A stretch of DNA of 64,000 nt from Sphingomonadaceae bacterium (GTDB lineage Bacteria > Pseudomonadota > Alphaproteobacteria > Sphingomonadales > Sphingomonadaceae). Both the position numbers and the translations under genes were made by a program. Shown piece after piece: positions 17,141-25,753 of the stretch (positions are counted from its first letter, which is position 1; every line of letters begins with the position of its first letter). The notes under the pieces were generated by a model, which made no database searches, had not been told where the DNA came from, and saw only the letters and a program-made list of their open reading frames with translations. The stretch is from contig JACKKZ010000005.1 in NCBI GenBank assembly GCA_024236195.1, positions 1 to 64,000 of the forward strand. Direction: 5' to 3'.

Positions 17141-19585
17141 TTGTCACAAGAGAATACAAATTGGCGTCGCGCCTTTGCCACTGGCTTGATGGCAGGCAGC
17201 GCTCTCACCGCAGCCACCCCGGCATTGGCGCAGCAGGCGCAGGGGGCCGGTGCCGCCAATGATGGTGTGATTATCGTGACTGCGCAGAAGCGCGCGCAAG
17301 ACTTGCAGGATGTGCCGGTTGCCATCACTGCGATGGGCACGGAGAAACTGGACGAGCTGCAGGTCAATGATCTGCAGGATGCGGTCAAGTTCCTGCCCTC
17401 TGTCACTATCCAGACCCTTTCGCCTGGTTTCAGCCAGGTCTATTTCCGTGGCGTTGCCAGCGGCGAAAATGCCAACCACTCGGCTTCGCTGCCCACGGTC
17501 GGCACCTATCTCGACGAAATGCCGATCACCACGATCCAGGGCGCGCTTGATATCCATGCCTATGACCTTGCCCGCGTGGAAGCGCTGGCCGGGCCGCAGG
17601 GTACTCTTTACGGCGCCAGCTCGATGGCGGGCACGATCAAGATGGTCACCAACCCGCCGGATTACTCGGGCAGCTACGGGGCCATGGATGTCGAACTGAA
17701 TACCGTCGCCCATGGCGGTCTTGGCGGCACGGTGGAAGGGTTCTACAATGCCCGCCTGTCAGACAGTGCGGCACTGCGGCTGGTTGCATGGTACCGCAAG
17801 GATGCTGGCTATATCGACAATATCGCTGGCAGCCGCACCTATCCTTCCGGAGGCTTTGTCCAGAATAACGCGGCACTGGTCGAAGATGATTACAACGATG
17901 TCGACACCTATGGTGCGCGCCTCGCACTCGGCATCGAACTGAATGACAGCTGGACCGTGCGCCCGACGGTGATGGGCCAGGTTCAGACTGCCAATGGCAG
18001 CTTTGCGCAGGAACGCTCCAGCGCAGTGACGGGCGATTTGCAGACCGTCCAGTACAACCCGGAATACAGCAAGGACAAATGGCTGCAGGCGGCCCTCACC
18101 ATCGAAGGCAAGATCGGCAATTGGGATCTTGTGGCGACGGGCGGCCATCTTTGGCGCAAGGATCGGGTGAATTCCGATTATTCGGACTACGCCTATTTCT
18201 ATGACGCGCTCTATGGCTACGGTGCTTATTTCTACGACAACAACTATGACCTCGTCAGCCCGAACCAGTATATCGAAGGCGGCGACCGGTATAAGCGGAT
18301 GTTCGGCGAAATTCGTGTTTCCAGCCCGCAGGATGCGCCGCTGCGCTTCATCGGCGGTGTCTTCGCTCAGCGCCAGCACCACAAGATCCTGCAGAACTAC
18401 ATTGTTGACGGGATTGCCGATTTCAATGTGGTGCCGGGCACGGCCAGCGATATCTGGCTGACCCGCCAGAACCGCACCGACCGCGACTATGCCGCTTTCG
18501 GTGAAATCAGCTTCGACGTGACTGACAAGCTGACGCTGACCGGCGGTGCGCGTGTCTATCGCTACAAGAACTCGCTGATCGGCTTCTTCGGCTATGCGCA
18601 GAATTTCTCGTCGCGCACCGGGGTTTCGGCCTGCTTCACCACTGATGGCACGCCGCTGAACCAGAACCCGGGCGGGACGTTGGCTGCGCCCGTGGTGCCG
18701 GGCACGCCCTGTACCAATCTTGACAAGACCACGGCTGACACCAGCGCGATCTACAAGCTCAACGCGACGTACAAGATCACGCCGGACGTGCTGGTCTATG
18801 CCACCTGGTCGCAGGGCTTCCGCCCCGGCGGGATCAACCGGCGCGGCACCTTGCCGCCCTATGGCCCGGACAAGCTCGACAATTATGAATTCGGGTGGAA
18901 GACGCGCTTTGGCCCGGTCACCTTCAACGGGGCTATCTATCAGGAGGACTGGAGCGATATCCAGCTGTCCTTCCTCGGCGAGAACGGCCTGACTGAAATC
19001 CGCAATGCCGGTGTCGCCCGCATCCGCGGGATCGAGGCTGATTTCAATTATCGGGAAGGCGGCCTGACGCTGACCCTGTCGGGCAGCTATAATGATGCCA
19101 CGATCCGCCGCGATTTCTGCGTGATCGCCAATCCCGATTTCGATTGTACTTTCGATCCGGGTGACGGGCGCACCAACGGGTTGCTTGCTCCGTCAGGCAG
19201 CCAGCTTCCGGTGACGGCGAAATTCAAGGGCAATGCCATTGCCCGCTACGAATTCCCGCTGGGCGCATGGGAAGGCCATGTGCAGGGCGCGCTATCGCAT
19301 GTCGGCAAACGCCGGAGCGACCTTCGGACTTTCGAGAATAATCTGAAAGGCTTCTTTGGTGCGTATACGACGTTCGACATGAGCTTCGGGGTGAAGAAGG
19401 ACAATTTGCGGTTTGAGCTCTTCGCCACGAACCTGTTTGACGAGCGCGGCGTGATCAACAGCGGGGTCCAGTGCCTCGAAACCACCTGCGGCGATCCCGA
19501 CGGGCTCAGCAATACGGGCGGGGTGTTCTACGATTACGTGATCAAGCCACGGATCGTGGGGATCAAGGCCGGCTTCGATTTCTAA
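17141..19585 (+). CDS. TonB-dependent outer-membrane receptor
   Basis: The 814-residue precursor starts at TTG 17141, which is well supported by GGGGAGGA just upstream. A signal peptide (GLMAGSALTAATPALA) and a plug domain follow (VIIVTAQKRAQDLQDVPVAI as the TonB-box region, then YFRGVAS and VEALAGPQGTLYGASSMAG). The long beta-barrel ends in IKAGFDF with a terminal aromatic. Such receptors import large or scarce nutrients using TonB energy. It stands between the TPR-sulfotransferase and an amino-acid permease, suggesting uptake of a peptide- or amino-acid-related compound, with the permease completing inner-membrane transport. The ligand is not identifiable. Confidence 0.93.
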   Translation: MSQENTNWRRAFATGLMAGSALTAATPALAQQAQGAGAANDGVIIVTAQKRAQDLQDVPVAITAMGTEKLDELQVNDLQDAVKFLPSVTIQTLSPGFSQVYFRGVASGENANHSASLPTVGTYLDEMPITTIQGALDIHAYDLARVEALAGPQGTLYGASSMAGTIKMVTNPPDYSGSYGAMDVELNTVAHGGLGGTVEGFYNARLSDSAALRLVAWYRKDAGYIDNIAGSRTYPSGGFVQNNAALVEDDYNDVDTYGARLALGIELNDSWTVRPTVMGQVQTANGSFAQERSSAVTGDLQTVQYNPEYSKDKWLQAALTIEGKIGNWDLVATGGHLWRKDRVNSDYSDYAYFYDALYGYGAYFYDNNYDLVSPNQYIEGGDRYKRMFGEIRVSSPQDAPLRFIGGVFAQRQHHKILQNYIVDGIADFNVVPGTASDIWLTRQNRTDRDYAAFGEISFDVTDKLTLTGGARVYRYKNSLIGFFGYAQNFSSRTGVSACFTTDGTPLNQNPGGTLAAPVVPGTPCTNLDKTTADTSAIYKLNATYKITPDVLVYATWSQGFRPGGINRRGTLPPYGPDKLDNYEFGWKTRFGPVTFNGAIYQEDWSDIQLSFLGENGLTEIRNAGVARIRGIEADFNYREGGLTLTLSGSYNDATIRRDFCVIANPDFDCTFDPGDGRTNGLLAPSGSQLPVTAKFKGNAIARYEFPLGAWEGHVQGALSHVGKRRSDLRTFENNLKGFFGAYTTFDMSFGVKKDNLRFELFATNLFDERGVINSGVQCLETTCGDPDGLSNTGGVFYDYVIKPRIVGIKAGFDF

Positions 19586-19589
19586 GCTG

Positions 19590-20888
19590 GTGTCCCAACC
19601 GAACGAAAATGTGAAAGGGCCGGGCCGCAAGCTCGGCCTTTTTGCTGCCATCGCGCTGGTCATGGGCAATATGATCGGCTCCGGCGTGTTCCTGCTACCG
19701 GCCAGCCTTGCCCCCTTTGGCTGGAATGCGGTGCTGGGCTGGGTGGTTACCATTGCGGGGACTTTGGTGCTGGCATGGGTGCTGGCCTCGCTGACCAAGG
19801 CGCGGCCCAAGGCAGCGGACCCCGCCGGTTTCGTGACAGAAGCATTCGGTGAACTGCCCGCTTTCCTGGTCTCGTGGATCTACTGGGTGTCGATCTGGAC
19901 AGCGGTGGTATCCATCGCTGTGGCCGCGGTCAGTTACCTCTCGGCTTTCATCCCGGCCATTTCCGCGACTCCCATGCTGCCTGCCTTATGCGCGATTGCG
20001 CTGGTCTGGGCGATGACGCTGGTGAATATGCGTGGGGTGAAATCAGCGGGTAATTTCCAGGTGGTGACGGTGCTGCTCAAACTGCTGCCGCTGCTGGCCG
20101 TGATCGTGATCGCGGCGCTGGCACTGGGTGATGGCAGCGCCGAAGTGCGACCGTTTGACATGCAGTCCATCAACGGCACCGATTTGCGCGGGGCAGCGGC
20201 GTTGACGCTGTTTGCGCTGCTAGGCTTCGAATGCGCGAGTCTTGCGGCGGCCAAGGTAGAGAACCCCGAAGTCAACGTGCCGCGCGCAACCATGTGGGGA
20301 ACCGGGCTGACCGGGCTGGTCTATCTGCTGGTCTGCTCTGCTGTCGCGCTGATGCTGCCGGAAGCCATTGCCATCAGCTCGCCTGCCCCGATCGCGACTT
20401 TCGTGGAACATTACTGGAGCAGCGGCCCGGCAGCGTTGGTAACATTGTTTGCCATCATCAGTTGCGTGGGCGCGATCAATGGCTGGGTGCTGATGCAGGG
20501 TGAGATACCGCGCAACCTCGCCGTGCGCGGGATGTTGCCTGCGTGGTTTGCAGGGACGGATAGCAACGGTACCCCGGTTCGAGCGCTGATCGGGTCCAGC
20601 ATTATCGCAACGGTTTGTCTGCTGCTCAATTCGAGCCGTTCGATGCAGGGAATCTATGAATTCGTGCTGCTGCTTTCGACCAGCGCGGCATTGTGGCTTT
20701 ACCTTGCCTGCACGCTGGCTGCCTGGAAGATGAAAGTGGGGCGGATATTTGCTCTGGTCGGCGCGCTTTATGCACTCTGGACCTTGTGGGGTGCCGGGAT
20801 CGAAGCGAGCGGCTGGAGCCTGGTGCTGATGGCTGCGGGGTTGCCACTGTGGTGGTGGGCAAGGCGCGAGCAACGCTCAGCCGAGTAA
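19590..20888 (+). CDS. APC-superfamily amino-acid permease
   Basis: This 432-residue protein has about 12 transmembrane helices and the APC signature LFAAIALVMGNMIGSGVFLLP in helix 1, followed later by LLGFECASLAAAKVENPEVN. It resembles the arginine/ornithine-agmatine antiporter-like group. It starts at GTG 19590, only 4 bp after the TonB receptor stop, so it is probably in the same operon. Its 3' end overlaps the convergent TetR gene by 12 bp. It should import or exchange an amino acid or small amine across the inner membrane; the substrate is unassigned. Confidence 0.88.
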   Translation: MSQPNENVKGPGRKLGLFAAIALVMGNMIGSGVFLLPASLAPFGWNAVLGWVVTIAGTLVLAWVLASLTKARPKAADPAGFVTEAFGELPAFLVSWIYWVSIWTAVVSIAVAAVSYLSAFIPAISATPMLPALCAIALVWAMTLVNMRGVKSAGNFQVVTVLLKLLPLLAVIVIAALALGDGSAEVRPFDMQSINGTDLRGAAALTLFALLGFECASLAAAKVENPEVNVPRATMWGTGLTGLVYLLVCSAVALMLPEAIAISSPAPIATFVEHYWSSGPAALVTLFAIISCVGAINGWVLMQGEIPRNLAVRGMLPAWFAGTDSNGTPVRALIGSSIIATVCLLLNSSRSMQGIYEFVLLLSTSAALWLYLACTLAAWKMKVGRIFALVGALYALWTLWGAGIEASGWSLVLMAAGLPLWWWARREQRSAE

Positions 20889-21473
20889 GCTGTCCAGCCA
20901 TTGTTCTGCCAGCCCTTCGGCCTCTTCGGCAGAGAAGGGCGCATTGCCAAGCGACAGCTCCAGCCAGAGCCCGTCGATCAGCGCAGTCAGCGCGACAGCG
21001 GGGAGGCGGACATCAACCAGCTCCGGGCGCAAGGCGCGAATGTGCTGCTCCAGCCCCTTACGGTAATCGCCGTAGATTTCCGCGCGTACCTTGGCCACGG
21101 CGCCGTCGCTGCGCGTCAGGCTCCAGAAAGCGACATAGCTGGCGAGCAATTCGGGTGAGGCAATCGGCGGGCGGAAACTGGCGGTGAGATAGGCGAGCAA
21201 TCGGGCGCGAGGCGAAGATCCCGCCGCAGCGACTGCCTCCTCCAGCGCCATGCCGATGGTTTCTCCGACCCAGCGATAGGTCTCGGCAATCGCTTCTGAC
21301 ACGCCCGCAAAATAGTGCCGCAGCAGGCCCGGTGACACGCCCGCCTGGGCGCAGATCGTGCGTACCGAAACGCCCGCTGCCCCCTTTTCCGCCAGCACCC
21401 GCGCACAGGCCTCGATCAGGCTCTGGCGGCGCTCGTCAGGATCGGCGCGGGTAAAGGCTGGTTGCGGGGTCAT
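20877..21473 (-). CDS. TetR-family transcriptional regulator (BetI-like)
   Basis: The 198-residue protein has an N-terminal TetR HTH (RRQSLIEACARVLAEKGAAG, then GVSVRTICAQAGVSPGLLRH) and a C-terminal helical ligand domain ending in EGLAEQWLDSLLG. It resembles BetI-type regulators, which often control genes for quaternary amine metabolism. ATG 21473 is chosen from the family N-terminus; the frame is open further upstream but overlaps the Rieske gene. It is divergent from that gene across only 39 bp, which contain an operator-like palindrome. It is therefore likely to repress both itself and the oxygenase operon. Confidence 0.9.
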   Translation of the reverse strand: MTPQPAFTRADPDERRQSLIEACARVLAEKGAAGVSVRTICAQAGVSPGLLRHYFAGVSEAIAETYRWVGETIGMALEEAVAAAGSSPRARLLAYLTASFRPPIASPELLASYVAFWSLTRSDGAVAKVRAEIYGDYRKGLEQHIRALRPELVDVRLPAVALTALIDGLWLELSLGNAPFSAEEAEGLAEQWLDSLLG

Positions 21474-21475
21474 GG

Positions 21476-21503
21476 CTTGCTTGTTATACGAGTGTAAAGC
21501 AAG
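21476..21503. promoter_or_regulatory. Candidate TetR operator between divergent starts
   Basis: The short gap between the regulator and the Rieske oxygenase holds an inverted repeat with arms CTTGCTT (21476-21482) and AAGCAAG (21497-21503). The inner near-palindrome is TTATAC-GA-GTGTAA (21484-21497). Because the start codons are only 39 bp apart, promoters for both genes must overlap this site, so binding would block both directions. Confidence 0.6.
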
Positions 21504-21512
21504 GAATCGCCT

Positions 21513-22679
21513 ATGGCAACGCACAGCATTGAAATGACCGCGGCGGACCCGCTTGACGGGTGGAGCCTCCCGGCCTGGACCTATCATGACGAGGAATTTT
21601 ACCGGCTGGAGCTGGAGCGCATCTTCCGCCCCAGCTGGCAGGTCGTGTGCCATGTCAGCGATATCCCGGCCGAGGGTGACTGGCACACGCTCGACTATTG
21701 CGGCGAAAGCGTGATCGTGGTGCGCGGGCAGGGCGATGTGCTGCGCGCCTTCACCAATGTCTGCCGCCATCGCGGTTCGCGGCTGGTCGATGGATCAAGT
21801 GGCTGCGCGAAGAAGCTTGTTTGCCCCTATCATGCCTGGACTTATGACCTTGACGGGCGGCTGACCGGCGTGCCTGACAGTGCCAGCTACCCGACGCTGG
21901 ACCGGGGGAAGGCCGGGCTGGTGCCGGTGGAGCTGGAAGTGTGGCAGGGTTTCATCTTCGTGCGGCTGGAGGATGATGGCGGCCCCACCGTCGCGCAGAT
22001 GATGACACCCTATGCAGCGATGGTTGAACCCTACCGGTTTGAGGAGCTGTCCGCACTCGGCCGGGTCACGCTGCGTCCGCGGCAGGTCAACTGGAAGAAT
22101 GTGGGCGACAATTATTCGGACGGGCTGCACATCCCCGTCGCGCATCCCGGCCTTACCCGGCTGTTCGGCAAGAGCTATGGGGTCGAGGCGTCCGAACATG
22201 CCGACCGCATGTGGGGTGATATGGTGGATCGCGAAAGCGCCAACTGGTCAGAACGGCTCTACCAGCGGCTGCTGCCGCCGGTGCCGCATTTGCCCGAAAG
22301 CCACCAGCGGCACTGGTTCTATTTCAAGCTGTGGCCCAATGTCGCTTTCGACATCTATCCCGACCAGGTCGATTTCATGCAGTGGATCCCGACCGGGCCG
22401 ACCGCCTGCCTGATCCGTGAAATCTCCTATGTGTTGCCGGATGAACGGCGTGAAATGCGCGCCGCGCGCTACCTCAACTGGCGCATCAACCGGCAGGTCA
22501 ATGCCGAGGACACTGCGCTGATCACCCGTGTGCAGGATGGCATGGCCTCGCGCAGCTTCAGCATGGGGCCGCTCAGCGACAAGGAAGTCTGCCTCAGGCA
22601 TTTCTGCAAGCGGATGCGCGAAATCATGCCCGAGGCACGTCAGGAACAGCAACCCCAAGCCGGATGGAGCCGCGCATGA
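21513..22679 (+). CDS. Rieske non-heme iron oxygenase, alpha subunit
   Basis: This 388-residue enzyme has a complete Rieske [2Fe-2S] motif: CRHRG (C84, H86) and CPYHAW (C104, H107). The mononuclear iron segment is NWKNVGDNYSDGLHIPVAHP (H206, H211). Such oxygenases hydroxylate aromatic rings or N-demethylate quaternary amines using electrons from a reductase. The BetI-like regulator and its size suggest the carnitine/betaine monooxygenase side of the family, but this is only suggestive. No dedicated reductase gene follows; the next gene is an FAD oxidoreductase of another type, with a 4-nt overlap (ATGA). The substrate is unknown. Confidence 0.92.
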   Translation: MATHSIEMTAADPLDGWSLPAWTYHDEEFYRLELERIFRPSWQVVCHVSDIPAEGDWHTLDYCGESVIVVRGQGDVLRAFTNVCRHRGSRLVDGSSGCAKKLVCPYHAWTYDLDGRLTGVPDSASYPTLDRGKAGLVPVELEVWQGFIFVRLEDDGGPTVAQMMTPYAAMVEPYRFEELSALGRVTLRPRQVNWKNVGDNYSDGLHIPVAHPGLTRLFGKSYGVEASEHADRMWGDMVDRESANWSERLYQRLLPPVPHLPESHQRHWFYFKLWPNVAFDIYPDQVDFMQWIPTGPTACLIREISYVLPDERREMRAARYLNWRINRQVNAEDTALITRVQDGMASRSFSMGPLSDKEVCLRHFCKRMREIMPEARQEQQPQAGWSRA

Positions 22680-24283
22680 CCAAGCACTATGATGCCGTGA
22701 TTATCGGCGCGGGCCATAACGGGCTGGTCTGCGCCTTCTACCTTGCACAGGCGGGGCTGAAAGTGCGCATTGTCGAGCGGCGCGATGTCGTGGGCGGCGC
22801 GGCGGTGACGGAGGAATTCCATCCCGGTTTCCGCAATTCGGTCGCCAGCTACACGGTCAGTCTGCTGCAGCCCAAGGTGATCGCCGACATGCGGCTGCAC
22901 GACCATGGCTATCGCGTGATCGAACGGCCGATCTCCAACTTCCTCCCGCAGGAAGATGGTGGCTACCTCAAGCTGGGTGGCGGGCTGGAGCGGACGCAGG
23001 CGGAATTCCGCAAGTTCTCGAACCATGACGCCGAAGTGCTACCCGCCTATTATGATGCGCTGGAAGGCGTGGCCGAAGTGCTACGCGACCTTGCCCTCAA
23101 GAGCCCGCCCAATGTCGGCGAAGGGCTGCGCACGCTGCTGGCCGGGGCCTCGCAGGGCTGGGGCATGGCGAAACTCCCACTCGAGGCGAAGCGCGACATT
23201 CTCGACCTCTTCACCAAGAGCGCGACCAGCTTTCTTGGCAGCTGGTTCGAAAGCGAAGCGGTGAAGGCCGCTTTCGGCTTTGACGCCGTGGTCGGCAATT
23301 ACGCCTCGCCCGATACGCCGGGCAGCGCCTATGTGTTGCTGCACCATGTCTTTGGCGAGGTGAACGGCAAGAAAGGCGCGTGGGGCCACAGCGTTGGCGG
23401 CATGGGCACGATTACGCAGATCATGGCCAAAGTATGTGAGGCCTGCGGGGTCGAGATCAGCCTGGAGGCGCCAGTGGCACAGGTGCTTGTCGATGGCGAC
23501 CGTGTCGCCGGGGTAAAGCTGGCCAGCGGCGAAGAGATCGCGGCGAAGCGGGTCATCGCCAATGTCGGGCCGAAGCTGCTCTATGGCACCATGCTCGACG
23601 AAGCGCACCAGCCGGAAGATTTCCGCCGCCGGATGCGCGGGTTCAAGGCAGGCGGCGGGACGTTCCGCATGAATGTTGCGCTATCCGAACTGCCGAAATT
23701 CACCGCGCTGCCGAAACCGGGCGAGCACCACCAGTCGGGGATCATCCTCGCGCCGACGCTCGATTACATGGACAAGGCCTTCCTCGATGCGAAAGCGCAT
23801 GGCTGGTCGAAAGCGCCGATTGTCGAGATGCTGATCCCGAGCACGGTGGACGATAGCCTCGCGCCGGAGGGGCAGCACGTCGCCAGCCTGTTCTGCCAGC
23901 AATTCGCGCCTGAATTGCCCGATGGCCGCAATTGGGATGACGAACAGGATGCCGCCGCGGATACCATCATCGACACGGTCGAAAAACACGCGCCAGGCTT
24001 CCGCGCCTCGATCCTCGGGCGGCAAGTGCTCAGCCCCAAGGGGTTGTTCGACAAGTTCGGCCTCGTCGGTGGTGATATCATGCACGGGCATATGAGCCTC
24101 GACCAGCTGTGGTCGGCGCGGCCGGTGCTCGGCAATGGCGCCTATCGCGGGCCGGTGAAGGGGCTCTATATGTGCGGCGCGGGCAATCATCCGGGTGGCG
24201 GCGTGACCGGCGCGCCGGGCCATAATTGCGCGCGTGAAGTGATCGCCGATGGCGGCAGCTACAAACGCTTCATCGCGGTCTGA
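22676..24283 (+). CDS. FAD-dependent oxidoreductase, phytoene-desaturase/PYROXD2-like
   Basis: The 535-residue protein begins with a Rossmann dinucleotide-binding motif (VIIGAGHNGLVCAFYLAQAG ... ERRDVVGGAAVTEEFHPGF). It ends with the family pattern GLYMCGAGNHPGGGVTGAPG. It belongs to the amine-oxidase/phytoene-dehydrogenase-like superfamily, closest in style to PYROXD2 proteins, and is distinct from the true crtI at 43624-45180. ATG 22676 overlaps the Rieske stop; an in-frame ATG 12 bp earlier is possible. Translational coupling indicates that it acts on the same pathway, perhaps oxidising the Rieske product. The reaction is not known. Confidence 0.85.
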   Translation: MTKHYDAVIIGAGHNGLVCAFYLAQAGLKVRIVERRDVVGGAAVTEEFHPGFRNSVASYTVSLLQPKVIADMRLHDHGYRVIERPISNFLPQEDGGYLKLGGGLERTQAEFRKFSNHDAEVLPAYYDALEGVAEVLRDLALKSPPNVGEGLRTLLAGASQGWGMAKLPLEAKRDILDLFTKSATSFLGSWFESEAVKAAFGFDAVVGNYASPDTPGSAYVLLHHVFGEVNGKKGAWGHSVGGMGTITQIMAKVCEACGVEISLEAPVAQVLVDGDRVAGVKLASGEEIAAKRVIANVGPKLLYGTMLDEAHQPEDFRRRMRGFKAGGGTFRMNVALSELPKFTALPKPGEHHQSGIILAPTLDYMDKAFLDAKAHGWSKAPIVEMLIPSTVDDSLAPEGQHVASLFCQQFAPELPDGRNWDDEQDAAADTIIDTVEKHAPGFRASILGRQVLSPKGLFDKFGLVGGDIMHGHMSLDQLWSARPVLGNGAYRGPVKGLYMCGAGNHPGGGVTGAPGHNCAREVIADGGSYKRFIAV

Positions 24284-24349
24284 CGCCGATTGTCTCACGC
24301 ACCGCTTTCGCTTAGCCTGAGCGGTGCATAATCACACGGGGATCTGCAG

Positions 24350-25753
24350 ATGCGTTCAAGAATCCTATGCGCCACCTTGCTCGCCAGCGCGCTTTCTTTT
24401 TCGGTTCCGGCCCTGGCGCAAGCCTCCACGCCTGCCGAAAAGCAGGTGGTAGAGCTTAGCAGCGCGGCGATTTCGCTGCGTTCGGTTCGCGGCGAAGGGA
24501 ATGAGACGATCAAGGTGGCGGAACTGTTCCGCCAGACGCTGATCGCTGCGGGCTGGAGCGAGGATGAGATCGAGATCGTCCCTGTGGACGACACCGCCTA
24601 TTTCATTGCAACCTGGAAGGGGCGCAACCCCAAGCTCGCTCCGATCGTGATCTCCGCTCATATGGATGTCGTTGACGCCAAGCCGGAGGACTGGGAGCGT
24701 GATCCCTTCACCCCCGTGCTTGAGGATGGCTACCTTTACGGACGCGGGGCAAGCGACACCAAATTCGACGCGGTGCAGGCGATGGTGGCAGTGATGGAGC
24801 TGCGCAAATCGGGCTTTGTGCCGGAACGCAACATCGTGATTGCTTTCTCGGGCGATGAAGAGACGACGATGATCACCTCCAAGATCATCGCCGAGCGTTT
24901 GAAGCACGCCAAGCTGGTGCTCAATGTGGATGGCGCATCGGGCACGCTCGACGAAGCAACCGGCCAGCCTGCCTATTGGAGCTGGCAAGGTGCGGAAAAG
25001 ACCTATGCCGATTTCGAACTGGAAGTGACCAACCCCGGCGGCCACAGCTCTGCCCCGCGCGATGACAATGCCATTGCCCAGCTTTCCGGGGCGTTGGTGA
25101 AGATCGGCGCATACCGGTTCAAGCCGGAATTGAACGACATCACGCGCGACTATTTCACCAAGGCTGCGCAGTTCGAACATGATCCGCTGCTGGCCGCCGC
25201 CATGCGCGCTTTTGCAGCTGACCCGACGGACAAGGCCGCCATTGCCGTGCTGCGCGGCAACCCGGCCTTTGCTGGCAAGATCGCCACCACCTGTGTGCCC
25301 ACACAAGTGACCGCCGGGCACGCGCTCAACGCCTTGCCCCAGCGCGCAACCGCCAATGTCAATTGCCGTATTTTCCCCGGCCACCCCAAGGACGAGATCA
25401 TGGCGGAGCTGGCGGCTGTGGCCGGCGAACCGGCCATGACAATCCGCGAAATCAACGCCGAATATGTCGTGACCGCGCCCGCTTCTCCCTATGACGAGAC
25501 CTTCGTTGGTGCCGTCACGCGGGCGCTGCATGGTGCCTTTGGCGAAGTGCCGGTGATCGCTTCGCAATCCTCTGGCGCATCGGATTCGATGTGGTACCGC
25601 GCCCTGGGGGTGCCCAGCTATGGCGCCAGCGGCACTTTCATGCGCGACAGCGATGATTATTCGCATGGCCTGAACGAGCGCGTTCCGCTTGCCTATATCG
25701 GGCGCAGCCTGGAATATTATCGCCTGCTGCTGATCGAGTTGTCCTCCAAATGA
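24350..25753 (+). CDS. Secreted M20-family metallopeptidase
   Basis: This 467-residue precursor has a signal peptide (LCATLLASALSFSVPALAQA) and all M20 zinc features: SAHMDVVD (H104, D106), GRGASDTK (D136) and the glutamate pair in SGDEETTM (E170, E171). A dimerisation domain (NPGGHSSAPRDDNAIAQL) follows. It should be a periplasmic di- or carboxypeptidase or amidohydrolase. It lies 66 bp behind the oxidoreductase and overlaps the next gene by 4 nt. Together with the amidohydrolase it points to hydrolysis of a peptide- or acyl-amide-type substrate outside the cytoplasm. Confidence 0.92.
   Translation: MRSRILCATLLASALSFSVPALAQASTPAEKQVVELSSAAISLRSVRGEGNETIKVAELFRQTLIAAGWSEDEIEIVPVDDTAYFIATWKGRNPKLAPIVISAHMDVVDAKPEDWERDPFTPVLEDGYLYGRGASDTKFDAVQAMVAVMELRKSGFVPERNIVIAFSGDEETTMITSKIIAERLKHAKLVLNVDGASGTLDEATGQPAYWSWQGAEKTYADFELEVTNPGGHSSAPRDDNAIAQLSGALVKIGAYRFKPELNDITRDYFTKAAQFEHDPLLAAAMRAFAADPTDKAAIAVLRGNPAFAGKIATTCVPTQVTAGHALNALPQRATANVNCRIFPGHPKDEIMAELAAVAGEPAMTIREINAEYVVTAPASPYDETFVGAVTRALHGAFGEVPVIASQSSGASDSMWYRALGVPSYGASGTFMRDSDDYSHGLNERVPLAYIGRSLEYYRLLLIELSSK

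Noticed and set aside
21474..21770. 99-codon upstream extension of the TetR gene
   Set aside because: It is antisense to the start of the Rieske oxygenase; the TetR domain begins at ATG 21473.
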